Of a stretch of DNA of 64,000 nucleotides, positions 8,849 to 17,374 are shown piece after piece. Where the stretch lies: contig CP051228.1 of assembly GCA_017792345.1 (NCBI GenBank), positions 1,364,001 to 1,428,000 of the forward strand, read 5' to 3'. The notes under the pieces were generated by a model. It was given only the letters and a program-made list of their open reading frames with translations, did not search any database and was not told the DNA's origin. The position numbers and the translations under genes were made by a program. This stretch comes from Mesoflavibacter sp. GTDB lineage: Bacteria; Pseudomonadota; Alphaproteobacteria; UBA8366; Aestuariispiraceae. Positions within the stretch are counted from its first letter, which is position 1, and each line of letters begins with the position of its first letter.

Positions 8849-9729
8849 CACGCCGGGAAGCCTGGATCCGCAGGGAACTGGCCTATGCCCTGACGGCAGC
8901 GCTGATCCTGATCGGATTTCTGGCGGCGCCCGGCCCGCGTCCGGATCTGGGCGAGGGCAGCCGCTTCATGGGCTATGCCCCGCCGGGAATCACCCGGGCC
9001 GAGCCATTCGGTTTCGACGACCCGGATTCCCATATCCTGATCGTCTATCTGAACGGATCGAAGGGCGAAGGGAAGCCGGATCGTTGCGACACCAGCCGGC
9101 CCGGCATCAACGTGCCGCGCACGGCGACGGAACTGGGCGGGCGCAGGGTCGGCGGCTACAGGCTCGCCGTTTTCGCCTTCTGCACCCGGACAAAGATCGG
9201 CGGCTTCCACCGGGATGAGGGGGACGGTGTCCCCAAAGTGGTCCGCCGGGCGGACGAGTTGGACCTGTTGCTGCGGCATATCGCCAAATCGGGTGTCCCG
9301 CCGCAACGCATCTTCGTGATGGGACAGTCGGCAGGCGGCTGGGCCGGTCTGCTGGTTCAGCGCAATAACACAGAGCGATTCGCCGGCCTGATCGCCTTTG
9401 CCCCGGCCTTTGCCGGGTATCACGGTCGCCGGGTCGAGGCCTGGCAGCGGGAACGCGACAAGCAGGCCGATTTCATCGGCCAGGCGAAAAACCTGAACGC
9501 CCTGATCTTCGGCTTCGACCAGGACCGGTTTGAGCCGGTGCGCGCCATGACCTGGCTGCGGGATATTCCCGGCGTGACCTATATCGCGCTGACCGGCGTG
9601 ACGATCGACGGGATCGCCTGTGACGGCCCGGACAGCCATGGCTCGGTCTTCAAGGACTGTTTCCGGCTGACCCAGACCCAGCGCATTCTGGACTTCATCG
9701 AATCCAGTCTGCCTGTTCCGGCAAGCTGA
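8845..9729 (+). CDS. Membrane-anchored or exported alpha/beta-hydrolase-like protein
   Basis: A 294-residue protein with a basic N-terminus and one hydrophobic helix (about 13-27), then a serine-hydrolase-like region. GQSAGGWAG near residue 165 is a nucleophile-elbow motif (G-x-S-x-G). DQDRF near 227 could carry the acidic residue and DSHGSVF near 264 the histidine. The catalytic domain should be periplasmic. The substrate is unknown. The ATG overlaps the stop of the FN3K-family gene, which suggests a common process. The gene converges on hemF with a gap of only 21 bp. Confidence 0.75.
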   Translation: MTRREAWIRRELAYALTAALILIGFLAAPGPRPDLGEGSRFMGYAPPGITRAEPFGFDDPDSHILIVYLNGSKGEGKPDRCDTSRPGINVPRTATELGGRRVGGYRLAVFAFCTRTKIGGFHRDEGDGVPKVVRRADELDLLLRHIAKSGVPPQRIFVMGQSAGGWAGLLVQRNNTERFAGLIAFAPAFAGYHGRRVEAWQRERDKQADFIGQAKNLNALIFGFDQDRFEPVRAMTWLRDIPGVTYIALTGVTIDGIACDGPDSHGSVFKDCFRLTQTQRILDFIESSLPVPAS

Positions 9730-9750
9730 TCGGGTCGATCGTCGCGCCGG

Positions 9751-10659
9751 TCAGGGCCATTTTGCTTCCGGCGGCAGCGACATCAGGACCGCCTCCGGAT
9801 TGCCGCCGGTCATCAGCCCGAACCGTGTGCCGCGGTCATAGACCAGATTGAATTCCGCATAGAGACCGCGTTTGCGCAGCTGCCATTCACGATCTTCGGC
9901 CGTCCAGGTCTCGCCCAGATGGCGGCGCACCAGGGACGGATAGATTTCCAGAAAGCACTCGCCGACCCCGCGCACGAAGGCGAAATCGGCATCCCAGTCG
10001 CCGCTGTCCAGATAGTCGAAGAATATGCCGCCGACGCCGCGCGCCTGATTGCGATGCTTGATGAAGAAATACTCGTCGCACCATTCCTTGTAGCGCGGAT
10101 AGTCGGCGCAGGCATGGGCATCGCAGGTTCGCTTCAGGGCGGCATGGAAATCCGCCGTGTCCTGCGGCACTTCGACCATCGGGTTCAAATCCGTACCGCC
10201 GCCGAACCAGCTTTTCGAGGTCACGATCATCCGCGTATTCATATGGATCGCGGGCACTTTGGGGCTGCGCATATGCGCGACCAGGGATACGCCGCTGGCC
10301 CAGAACGCGCCGCCGCTTTCCGCCGCGCCGGGAATCTCCTTGCGGAACTGGTCGGAAAAGGTGCCCCCGACCTTAGAGATATTGACGCCGACCTTTTCGA
10401 AGACGCGGCCGCCGCGCATCACCGCCATGGTGCCGCCGCCCCCATGACCACCTTTGCCATGACCGCCGCCGCCCGCACCACCGGATTCGTCGGGGCGTTC
10501 CCAGGTCGTGCGCTCGAACTTGCCCGGCGCTAGGTCGGCATGCGGCATGTCGTCGGCCAGTTCGGTCTCCAGCCGTTCGAACTCGGCGCAGATCCGGTCG
10601 CGCAGCGCCGCGAACCAGTCGGCGGCCAGGGTTTTCTTCTCGTCCAGATTATCGGTCAT
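9751..10659 (-). CDS. hemF: Oxygen-dependent coproporphyrinogen III oxidase
   Basis: Decarboxylates coproporphyrinogen III to protoporphyrinogen IX with O2 in heme synthesis. The 302-residue protein shows family segments GRVFEKVGVNISKVGG (84-99), SKSWFGGGTDLNP and FNLVYDRGTRFGL. It carries an unusual glycine/histidine-rich loop at about 60-76 (SGGAGGGGHGKGGHGGGG), longer than the short glycine stretch at this place in enterobacterial HemF. The ATG is at 10659. It lies 31 bp downstream of trmL on the same strand, and the divergent cytochrome bc1 operon also needs heme. Oxygen dependence implies aerobic growth. Confidence 0.95.
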   Translation of the reverse strand: MTDNLDEKKTLAADWFAALRDRICAEFERLETELADDMPHADLAPGKFERTTWERPDESGGAGGGGHGKGGHGGGGTMAVMRGGRVFEKVGVNISKVGGTFSDQFRKEIPGAAESGGAFWASGVSLVAHMRSPKVPAIHMNTRMIVTSKSWFGGGTDLNPMVEVPQDTADFHAALKRTCDAHACADYPRYKEWCDEYFFIKHRNQARGVGGIFFDYLDSGDWDADFAFVRGVGECFLEIYPSLVRRHLGETWTAEDREWQLRKRGLYAEFNLVYDRGTRFGLMTGGNPEAVLMSLPPEAKWP

Positions 10660-10690
10660 GCTCTGTCTTCTTTCTGATCCGGCGGCAGGC

Positions 10691-11155
10691 TTACACGCCG
10701 TCGTCCGAACTGGGAAGCCCGCCGGTCTGGCGCAAAGCCTCGGACAGGATGATTCCGGCACTGACCGCCAGGTTGAACGACCGAATGTTCGGGCGCATCG
10801 GAATCCGGATCCGCGCATCCGCCGCGGCATGGACATAGTCCGGCGCGCCGCTGCTTTCCGACCCGAAGATCAGAATGTCACCGGTCTGAAAGGCGAAATC
10901 GTAAATCGGGACGCTGGCCTTCGTCGTCGCCAGGACCAAACGGCCCGGCCGCTCGGCCCGGAACGCGTCCCAATCCTTATGGACGGTCATATGGGCCTTG
11001 GCGATGTAATCCATGCCCGCGCGTTTCAGTTTGGCATCGGTCATCTGAAAGCCGCAGGGTTCGATAATGTCCAGCGGCACGCCGAAACAGGCACACAGGC
11101 GCAGAACACCGCCCGTGTTCTGGGGAATTTCCGGGTTGTTCAGGGCGATCCGCAT
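10691..11155 (-). CDS. trmL: tRNA (cytidine(34)-2'-O)-methyltransferase
   Basis: A 154-residue SPOUT (trefoil-knot) methyltransferase that modifies the wobble ribose of leucine tRNAs. It has the opening RIALNNPEIPQNTGGVLR and the SAM-knot segments LIFGSESSGAP (about 110) and IPMRPNIRSFNLAVSAGI (about 126-143), both diagnostic for TrmL. The known targets are tRNA-Leu(CmAA) and tRNA-Leu(cmnm5UmAA). The tRNA-Leu in this window has anticodon CAG and is probably not a substrate. The ATG is at 11155. It is likely the first gene of a trmL-hemF transcript that diverges from petABC. Confidence 0.92.
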   Translation of the reverse strand: MRIALNNPEIPQNTGGVLRLCACFGVPLDIIEPCGFQMTDAKLKRAGMDYIAKAHMTVHKDWDAFRAERPGRLVLATTKASVPIYDFAFQTGDILIFGSESSGAPDYVHAAADARIRIPMRPNIRSFNLAVSAGIILSEALRQTGGLPSSDDGV

Positions 11156-11505
11156 GGTTGGCGCGCATCCAAAGTTTCGTCCGTTCGACAGGCGCGCATA
11201 AACCGCGCGACGGGCCGGACTGTCAACCGGCGCAGATCGTTGAAATTCCCCAATTAAGAACGGTTCGCAATGCCGTCGGCAACCTTTTCTTCCGCGCAAC
11301 AATGCAGTATACGGTGCGGCGGTGCCGGGGGGCACTGACGGGAGAGGTTTCCTATGGCATCTTCGCGGACAGACCCCGACAGTGACGTCTTGCGGCAGGT
11401 TGTCGCAAACCGTCTCGATATTCCCGGCGAAGAATTTATGGTAGCGTGGAAAGCTGGGGAAAGCCCCGCTTTTCTAGGGTTTTACGAGTTTCGAGGGGAT
11501 TCGAA
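11156..11505. promoter_or_regulatory. Divergent intergenic region trmL/petA, with a hairpin in the petA leader
   Basis: This 350-bp stretch separates trmL (leftward) from petA (rightward) and must hold both promoters. I see no confident -35/-10 pair. At 11450-11472, AAAGC and GGGG pair with CCCC and GCTTT around an AAAG loop with one bulged T, followed by TTTTC. It resembles a weak intrinsic terminator or attenuator 33 bp before petA. A short reading frame from 11354 overlaps petA and has no recognisable features. Confidence 0.4.
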
Positions 11506-12057
11506 ATGGCGGAAGCGACACAGTCCGGTCATGATGCCGATGAGGGCACGGGCCGGCGCGATTTCCTGAACTATCTGGCCGTCGGGGTCGGTGCCGTCGG
11601 CGCCGGCGTTTTCGCCTGGCCCGTCATCAACAGCATGAACCCGTCCAAGGACGTTCTGGCGCTCGCCTCGATCGAGGTCGATCTGAGCCAGGTCGACGTC
11701 GGGTCCGCCATCAAGGTGTTCTGGCGCGGCAAGCCGGTGTTCATCCGGCACCGGACGGAAGCTGAAATCAGCGAGGCTGCCGAGGTCGATCCGCAGGATC
11801 TGATCGATCCGCAGAGCGACGCGGAACGCGCCGCGCGGCCGGAATGGCTGATCCTGGTCGGCGTCTGCACCCATCTGGGCTGCATTCCGACCGGCACCGC
11901 CGAAGGCGAAACCAAAGGCGAGTTCGGCGGCTGGTTCTGCCCGTGCCATGGGTCGCACTACGACACGTCCGGGCGTATCCGCAAAGGCCCGGCGCCGGCC
12001 AACCTGCCCGTGCCAGAGCATGAATTCCTGACCGATACGACGGTTCGGATCGGTTAA
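11506..12057 (+). CDS. petA: Ubiquinol-cytochrome c reductase, Rieske iron-sulfur subunit
   Basis: The [2Fe-2S] subunit of cytochrome bc1, 183 residues. A twin-arginine-like N-terminus ([12 protein letters not shown], about 15-26) leads into the membrane helix, followed by the hinge and soluble domain. The cluster ligands are in CTHLGC and CPCHGSHYD (about 125-155). The ATG at 11506 follows GAGGGGA; an upstream in-frame ATG at 11446 is less likely. It is the first gene of petABC, 14 bp before petB. Confidence 0.96.
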   Translation: MAEATQSGHDADEGTGRRDFLNYLAVGVGAVGAGVFAWPVINSMNPSKDVLALASIEVDLSQVDVGSAIKVFWRGKPVFIRHRTEAEISEAAEVDPQDLIDPQSDAERAARPEWLILVGVCTHLGCIPTGTAEGETKGEFGGWFCPCHGSHYDTSGRIRKGPAPANLPVPEHEFLTDTTVRIG

Positions 12058-12071
12058 CGGAGGCTTCCCTT

Positions 12072-13388
12072 ATGAGCGATCATCCCGCCCCCAACTTCAA
12101 GAATCCGGTGATCCGTTGGGTCGATTCCCGACTGCCGGTGTTCTCTTATGTGCATGCCGAATACGGCGTGTTCCCGATGCCGAAGAACCTGAACTATTTC
12201 TGGAACTTCGGTGCCCTGGCCATGGTGGTCCTGGTCACCATGATCGTCACCGGCATCATCCTGGCCATGCAATACACGCCGCATGTCGATCATGCCTTCG
12301 TGTCGGTCGAACGCATGATGCGCGACGTGAACAGCGGCTGGCTGCTGCGCTATATCCACATGAACGGCGCGTCGATGTTCTTCATCGTCGTCTATATCCA
12401 CATTTTCCGCGGCATGTATTACGGGTCCTACAAGGCCCCGCGCGAATTGCTGTGGATTCTGGGGGTTATCATCCTGGTCCTGATGATGGGCACGGCCTTC
12501 ATGGGTTACGTGCTGCCTTGGGGTCAGATGAGCTTCTGGGGCGCGACGGTCATCACCAACCTGTTCTCGGCCATTCCGCTGGTCGGCGACTATATCGTCA
12601 CGCTGCTGTGGGGCGGGTTCTCGGTCGATAACCCGACGCTGAACCGCTTCTTCGCGCTGCACTACCTGCTGCCCTTCGTCATCGTCGGCGTGGTCGCGCT
12701 GCATGTCGTCGCGCTGCACGTGACCAAGTCGAACAACCCGGACGGCATCGAGCCGCGCGGGCCGCAGGACACGGTGCCCTTCCACCCGTATTTCACCGCC
12801 AAGGACACGCTGGGCCTGGCCGTCTTCCTGATGGTCTTCGCCTTCTTCGTCTTCTTCGCGCCGAACTATATGGGCCATCCGGACAACTATATCGAAGCCG
12901 ATCCGCTGGTGACGCCGGCGCATATCGTGCCGGAATGGTACTTCCTGCCGTTCTACGCGATCCTGCGGTCCTTCGTTGACGGCTGGTGGGTGCATGAGAT
13001 CTTCTTCGGCTGGTGGGCGACCGCCAAGCTGGCCGGTGTGCTGGCCATGTTCGGGTCGCTGATCATCCTGGCGCTGCTGCCGTGGCTGGACACGTCCAAG
13101 GTCCGGTCCTGCCGCTACCGTCCGATCTACAAATGGGCGACGATCCTGTTCCTGATCAACTTCATCGTCCTCGGCTGGGTCGGCGGCAAACCGGCGGAAG
13201 AACCGTATGTCACGATCGCCCAGGGCACGACGATGTACTACTTCTTCCACTTCCTGATCCTGACCCCGCTGATCGGCTGGATCGAACGCCCGAAACCGCT
13301 GCCCGCCAGCATTTCGGAACCGGTGCTGAAAGCCGGTGGCGGCGCCCAGATCGCCGGAGCCACCGCCGCGAAAATGGAGAAGGCGTAA
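12072..13388 (+). CDS. petB: Cytochrome b subunit of the bc1 complex
   Basis: Integral membrane subunit of 438 residues with eight hydrophobic helices, carrying hemes bL and bH and both quinone sites. The Qo-site motif PEWY occurs in [17 protein letters not shown]. Histidine-rich helices include [14 protein letters not shown] and [10 protein letters not shown], and the loop [14 protein letters not shown] is typical. The length suits an unsplit alphaproteobacterial cytochrome b. Its TAA shares one base with the ATG of petC (TAATG), so translation is coupled. Confidence 0.97.
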   Translation: MSDHPAPNFKNPVIRWVDSRLPVFSYVHAEYGVFPMPKNLNYFWNFGALAMVVLVTMIVTGIILAMQYTPHVDHAFVSVERMMRDVNSGWLLRYIHMNGASMFFIVVYIHIFRGMYYGSYKAPRELLWILGVIILVLMMGTAFMGYVLPWGQMSFWGATVITNLFSAIPLVGDYIVTLLWGGFSVDNPTLNRFFALHYLLPFVIVGVVALHVVALHVTKSNNPDGIEPRGPQDTVPFHPYFTAKDTLGLAVFLMVFAFFVFFAPNYMGHPDNYIEADPLVTPAHIVPEWYFLPFYAILRSFVDGWWVHEIFFGWWATAKLAGVLAMFGSLIILALLPWLDTSKVRSCRYRPIYKWATILFLINFIVLGWVGGKPAEEPYVTIAQGTTMYYFFHFLILTPLIGWIERPKPLPASISEPVLKAGGGAQIAGATAAKMEKA

Positions 13389-14299
13389 TGCGTAAACTCG
13401 GTCTTTCCATCGCAACGGCCGCCCTCGTCGCCTTCGGCGCGGGCCAGGCCAGCCAGGAAGCCGCGGCCGCCAGCGCCGCGCATCCGCCCCAGGGAGACTT
13501 CGGGTTCACCGGCTTCTTCGGCAAGTTCGACCGGGACGCGGCCCAGCGCGGTCTGCAGGTCTATGTCGGCGTCTGTGCCTCGTGCCACGGCCTCGACCTG
13601 ATCCGCTATCGCGAATTGTCGGGCCTCGGCTACAGCGAAGAGCAGATCAAGGCCTTTGCGGCGCAGTTCGAGGTGACCGACGGTCCGAACGAAGACGGCG
13701 ACATGTTCACCCGTCCGGGCGAACCCAAGGACCGCTTCGTCAATCCGTACCGCAACGTGCAGGAAGCGGCGGCGATCAACGGCGGGAAAGCCCCGCCGGA
13801 CCTGTCGCTGATCGTCAAGGCCCGTGCCCATGGCCTGGGCTCGATCGGCGCCAACTTCCTGGACATGCTTCAGGGGGGCGAGTTCGCGACCGGCGCGTCC
13901 TATGTGTCGGCCCTGCTCGGCACCGGCTATGTCGAAGAGCCGACCCTGGACGACAAGAAACTGTGCAAGCCGCAGCCGGCCGGCAAGTCCCAGGAAGATT
14001 GGGAAGCCGAGCTGAATGCCTGGTCCCTGCCGCCGGGCACCTATTTCAACAAATGGTTCCCGGGCTGCGCCATCGGCATGCCCAACCCGCTTTACGACGA
14101 TGCCGTCGAATACACCGACGGGACTGCCGCCACGCCGGAACAGATGGGTCAGGATGTGGCCGAGTTCCTGGCCTGGGCGTCGGAGCCGAGCATGGAAGCG
14201 CGTAAGGAAACCGGCATCGCGGTGCTGCTGTTCCTGGCCGTTTTCACCGGCATCATGATCGCCGTGAAGCGCCAGACTTGGGCCAACGTCAAACACTGA
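13388..14299 (+). CDS. petC: Cytochrome c1 subunit of the bc1 complex
   Basis: Periplasmic c-type heme subunit of 303 residues. It has a signal peptide ([17 protein letters not shown], cleavage around 28), the heme motif CASCH (about 63-67), the heme-propionate region KAPPDLSLI, a methionine-ligand candidate in AIGMPNPLYDD and a C-terminal membrane anchor (about 280-296). It accepts electrons from the Rieske subunit. The ATG overlaps the petB stop, and a strong intrinsic terminator follows 25 bp after the stop. An internal insertion with two cysteines (LCKPQ and PGCAIG) resembles the disulfide loop of Rhodobacter-type cytochrome c1. Confidence 0.96.
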   Translation: MRKLGLSIATAALVAFGAGQASQEAAAASAAHPPQGDFGFTGFFGKFDRDAAQRGLQVYVGVCASCHGLDLIRYRELSGLGYSEEQIKAFAAQFEVTDGPNEDGDMFTRPGEPKDRFVNPYRNVQEAAAINGGKAPPDLSLIVKARAHGLGSIGANFLDMLQGGEFATGASYVSALLGTGYVEEPTLDDKKLCKPQPAGKSQEDWEAELNAWSLPPGTYFNKWFPGCAIGMPNPLYDDAVEYTDGTAATPEQMGQDVAEFLAWASEPSMEARKETGIAVLLFLAVFTGIMIAVKRQTWANVKH

Positions 14300-14323
14300 C
14301 AGCGCCGGGTTTCGTGAGAGTTG

Positions 14324-14356
14324 AAGGCCCGCGCCCTGGCGCGGGCCTTTCTCTTT
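14324..14356 (+). terminator. Intrinsic terminator of petABC
   Basis: A perfect 12-bp stem: AAGGCCCGCGCC (14324-14335) pairs with GGCGCGGGCCTT (14338-14349) across a two-base gap, followed by TTCTCTTTT. It starts 25 bp after the petC stop. Confidence 0.92.
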
Positions 14357-14452
14357 TACGGTGCCCACAACAGCCCCCGCTGCACTCCCTTGTCCGAGAT
14401 ATCACTTCCGGTTAAGGATCGAGGGCGTTACGGGATCAGGGAGGAGGGTCGG

Positions 14453-15091
14453 ATGATCACGGTCTATGGCAGACGGAACTCGTCGAGTGTCCAACTCGTT
14501 CTCTGGGCCCTGCACGAGATCGGCGTCGACCACGAACGCCTCGATTACGGACATGGGCACGCATCGACCCAATCCGACGATTTTCTAGTCATGAACCCGA
14601 TGGGCCGCGTGCCCGTCCTGACCGACGGCGCGCTATGCCTGTTCGAAAGCGCGGCGATCCTGCGCTATCTCGGCGCCGCCTATGGCAATGACGTCTTCTG
14701 GCCGAAAGATGCCGGGGCGCGGGCGCGGCTGGATGTCTGGGCGGAATGGGGGAAGAACACTTTCGCCGACGCCGTGCTGGATATCTTCGTCTACGATGTC
14801 CGACTGGATCCGATGACCCGCGACCCGGCCATCCTGACCCGGGCGGTGGAGGCGGTGACCCCGCTCGCCGAAATCCTGGACCGGCGGATCGGACAGGGAC
14901 CATGGCTGGACGGAGAGCGGTTCAGCTTCGCCGATATCGCCTGCGGCTACGTCCTGTATCGGTATTACGCCCTGGACTGGGGCCGGCCCGATCTGGCGAA
15001 CCTCGCCGGTTACTACGAACGGCTTCAGCAGCGCCCCGCCTTCCGGGACCATGTCATGGTCTCCTATGAGGCGCTGCGCGGGACCTACTGA
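14453..15091 (+). CDS. Glutathione S-transferase family protein
   Basis: Cytosolic GST fold, 212 residues. The thioredoxin-like N-domain (1-80) opens with MITVYGRRNSSSVQLVLWAL and has the glutathione-binding NPMGRVPVLTDGALCLFESAAI. The helical C-domain has the capping motif GERFSFADIACG (about 153-164). Serines in RRNSSS are in place for the catalytic hydroxyl. The ATG at 14453 has GGAGGAGGG nearby; frames starting further upstream run through the petC terminator. It converges on the exonuclease gene with 19 bp between them. The substrate is unknown. Confidence 0.88.
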   Translation: MITVYGRRNSSSVQLVLWALHEIGVDHERLDYGHGHASTQSDDFLVMNPMGRVPVLTDGALCLFESAAILRYLGAAYGNDVFWPKDAGARARLDVWAEWGKNTFADAVLDIFVYDVRLDPMTRDPAILTRAVEAVTPLAEILDRRIGQGPWLDGERFSFADIACGYVLYRYYALDWGRPDLANLAGYYERLQQRPAFRDHVMVSYEALRGTY

Positions 15092-15110
15092 CGGTCCGCA
15101 GTCTTCAAGC

Positions 15111-15764
15111 CTAGATCACGCCGCGCCGCCGCAGGACCCGCAAGGTTTCCGCGATGGCCAGCGAATCGTCCATGGCATCATGCGCCCGGCCGATCGTCTT
15201 CAGCCCGACCAGGGTGGGCAGGTCATAGGAGGTCGACTGGGCGAATTCCGGCCCGGCCCGGCGCCCCAGACAGGCGTCCAAGTCCCCGTACCGCCGCCAG
15301 TCCGGCTGTTTCAGCCCATGCAGCCGGCAGTTCTCCGCCAGCACGTCCGGATCGCCGCTATAGGACAGAACCGCCCGGGCGCCGTCGCAGAATTCCTGGA
15401 ACACGTCCCAGGCTTCCGGAAAATCGAACCCTTCATTGTCGAGCGTCGCCTGATCGATGCCTGTCAGATCGGTGATATAGGCGGACAATTGCGGGTTCCG
15501 TTCCGGGCTGACATAGCACAGGAAACGCCCGGTCTCGCCCATGCTGTCGTTGTCGCGTACCCGCACGGCGCCGAACTGAATAATCTCGCGGTGTTCCCAG
15601 GGTTCCGACCAACCGCGCGCCAGGCTGCCTTCCCAGGCGGTGAATTCCAGGTCGAACAGGACGATTTCGCCGCCCAGGCACGCGGGGTCGAACGGGTCGG
15701 CCGCCGGATCGACGACCGAAGGGACTGCAGTCTCGGCAGCACTCTGAGGGGCGGCGTCTGTCAT
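15111..15764 (-). CDS. DEDDh-type 3'-5' exonuclease family protein
   Basis: A 217-residue protein of the RNase T/DnaQ exonuclease fold. Exo I is FDLEFTAWEG (D and E ligands, about 36-45). Exo II probably includes the aspartate region near LSYSGDPDVLAENC. Exo III is RAHDAMDDSLA near the C-terminus, with histidine and aspartate. The N-terminal 30 residues are acidic/alanine-rich and probably flexible. Similar proteins act as inhibitor-of-KinA-like or oligoribonuclease-like exonucleases, but the role here is open. Its ATG overlaps the TGA of the MocR regulator (ATGA at 15764-15761), which is an unusual partnership. Confidence 0.82.
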   Translation of the reverse strand: MTDAAPQSAAETAVPSVVDPAADPFDPACLGGEIVLFDLEFTAWEGSLARGWSEPWEHREIIQFGAVRVRDNDSMGETGRFLCYVSPERNPQLSAYITDLTGIDQATLDNEGFDFPEAWDVFQEFCDGARAVLSYSGDPDVLAENCRLHGLKQPDWRRYGDLDACLGRRAGPEFAQSTSYDLPTLVGLKTIGRAHDAMDDSLAIAETLRVLRRRGVI

Positions 15765-17254
15765 GTCTCCAGCGCTTTGGCCAATCGTTCAACGGCGTCG
15801 GGCATCCGGTCGATGGGTACCGCAGAATAGCCCAGCAGCAAACCCCGGTCCGTCGTCGGCCCGGCATAGTAGGCGCTGAGCGCGGAAACGGTCACGCCAT
15901 GGCGGGCGGCCAAGGTCTGGATTTCACCATCGGCGATTCCCGGCGCCAGGTCCGGTGCCAGACGGGCCAGAAGATGCATGCCCGCCTCGGACGGCGCGAT
16001 GGCGATCCCACCGCCCAGCCGTTGCTCCAATGTCTCGGCCAAAGCGGCCCGGCGTTCGGAATACAGTTTGCGCATGCGCCGCAGATGGGCGGCGAAATGC
16101 CCATCCTCGATGAAGGCGGCCAGTGCCGGTTGGGCGATGGTCGACGGATGGTCGTCCAGGGCCGCGCGGGCCAGACGGAACGGCTCCGCCAGATCGGCCG
16201 GAACGACCAGATAGCCGATGCGCAAGGACGGGAACATCACCTTGGAAAAGGACCCCGCATAGACGACCCGGCCATCCCGGTCCAAGCCCTGAAGCGCCGA
16301 CAGCGGCCGCCCGGCATAGCGGTATTCGCTGTCGTAATCGTCTTCCAGGACCCAGCCGTCGTTGCGCTGGGCCCAATCCAGCAGCTTGAGCCGCCGGGCC
16401 AGGGTCATGGTCACGCCCAGCGGATACTGATGCGACGGCGCGACACAGACCAGGCGTGCCGTCGGGGCCGCCGCCTCGCCCGCGTCGATATCCAACCCCT
16501 CGCCGTCGACCGGCGCGGTTTCGGTGCGCACGCCCGCGCCTAACAGCGCCCCGCGTACGCCGGGATAGCCGGGCTCCTCCATCAGCGCCACATCGCCTTC
16601 GTCCAGTAGGACGTGACAGGCCAGGCCGATCGCCTGCTGCACCCCGGCGACGACGATGACCTGTTCCGCCTCGCACCGGACCCCGCGCGCGGTGCGCAGA
16701 TAGTCGACAATCGCCCGGCGCAGCGGCAGATAGCCGGCCGGCTCGGCATGGGCCAGAAGGTCGCGTGGCGGCCGCCGCCAGGCCTTGGTCATCAGCCGCG
16801 ACCAGACATCGAAGGGAAAGCTATCCAGATCCGGCAGGCCGATGGAAAAGGCCGGGGTGCGGCGGGTGGATCGGCTGCCCCGTAAAGCCGCCAGGCGTGC
16901 GCCGCGCCGCGACAGGCCCTGACGGCGGGGCTGCTGTACGCCGGGCGCGACCGCGTCCCGCCGTGGGGTCAGGGATTCCTCCGGCAACTCATCGGACACG
17001 AAAGACCCGGCCCCGATCTTGCCGACCAGATACCCCTCGGCGAAAAGCTGATCGAAGGCGGCCGTCACCGTATTGCGCGAAATATCCAGCTCCCGCGACA
17101 GGGTCCGGCTGGACGGCAGGCGCGCGCCCGCCTTCAGCCGCCCTTCCAGGATCAGGCCGCGCAATTGGTCGTAGAGCTGGCGATGCATCGGCGTATCGCC
17201 GTCGCGGTCCAGCGCGAGCGGCAGGACCGTGCCATCCGATACCCGGCGGGGCAT
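15761..17254 (-). CDS. MocR/PdxR-type transcriptional regulator (GntR HTH fused to aminotransferase fold)
   Basis: A 497-residue chimera. A GntR-type winged helix (about 20-85, LPSSRTLSRELDISRNTVTAAFDQL) is joined by a basic linker to a fold-type I aminotransferase domain (135-497). PLP-site residues are visible: DDYDSE at 305-310 and the Schiff-base lysine K338 in AGSFSKVMFP. Family members sense PLP or PLP adducts and often control vitamin B6 or amino-acid genes. The gene diverges from a PNPOx-fold gene across 120 bp that contains a direct repeat (17275-17306), which suggests that gene as its target. It overlaps the exonuclease gene downstream. Confidence 0.92.
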   Translation of the reverse strand: MPRRVSDGTVLPLALDRDGDTPMHRQLYDQLRGLILEGRLKAGARLPSSRTLSRELDISRNTVTAAFDQLFAEGYLVGKIGAGSFVSDELPEESLTPRRDAVAPGVQQPRRQGLSRRGARLAALRGSRSTRRTPAFSIGLPDLDSFPFDVWSRLMTKAWRRPPRDLLAHAEPAGYLPLRRAIVDYLRTARGVRCEAEQVIVVAGVQQAIGLACHVLLDEGDVALMEEPGYPGVRGALLGAGVRTETAPVDGEGLDIDAGEAAAPTARLVCVAPSHQYPLGVTMTLARRLKLLDWAQRNDGWVLEDDYDSEYRYAGRPLSALQGLDRDGRVVYAGSFSKVMFPSLRIGYLVVPADLAEPFRLARAALDDHPSTIAQPALAAFIEDGHFAAHLRRMRKLYSERRAALAETLEQRLGGGIAIAPSEAGMHLLARLAPDLAPGIADGEIQTLAARHGVTVSALSAYYAGPTTDRGLLLGYSAVPIDRMPDAVERLAKALET

Positions 17255-17274
17255 GACGTTCCGAACCTTCCCTT

Positions 17275-17306
17275 AAGTGGCCCCATAATTTCTCCCGAAG
17301 CGGTCC
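17275..17306. promoter_or_regulatory. Direct repeat, candidate MocR-regulator operator
   Basis: AAGTGGCCC (17275-17283) and AAGCGGTCC (17298-17306) are direct repeats 23 bp apart, about two helical turns. They lie between the divergent MocR gene (start 17254) and the PNPOx-family gene (start 17375). Dimeric MocR regulators are known to bind direct repeats at such spacing. Seven of nine bases match between the copies. Confidence 0.45.
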
Positions 17307-17374
17307 TTTTGAACAAGCCATTTTTGCGGCATGTCATCGCCCGCCCGCGCCCATTCGTTCAGGAGTGTTTGAGT

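Noticed and set aside
11354-11569. A possible 71-residue gene before petA
   Set aside because: It overlaps the start of petA by 64 bases, has no recognisable domain and no support beyond a weak purine stretch.
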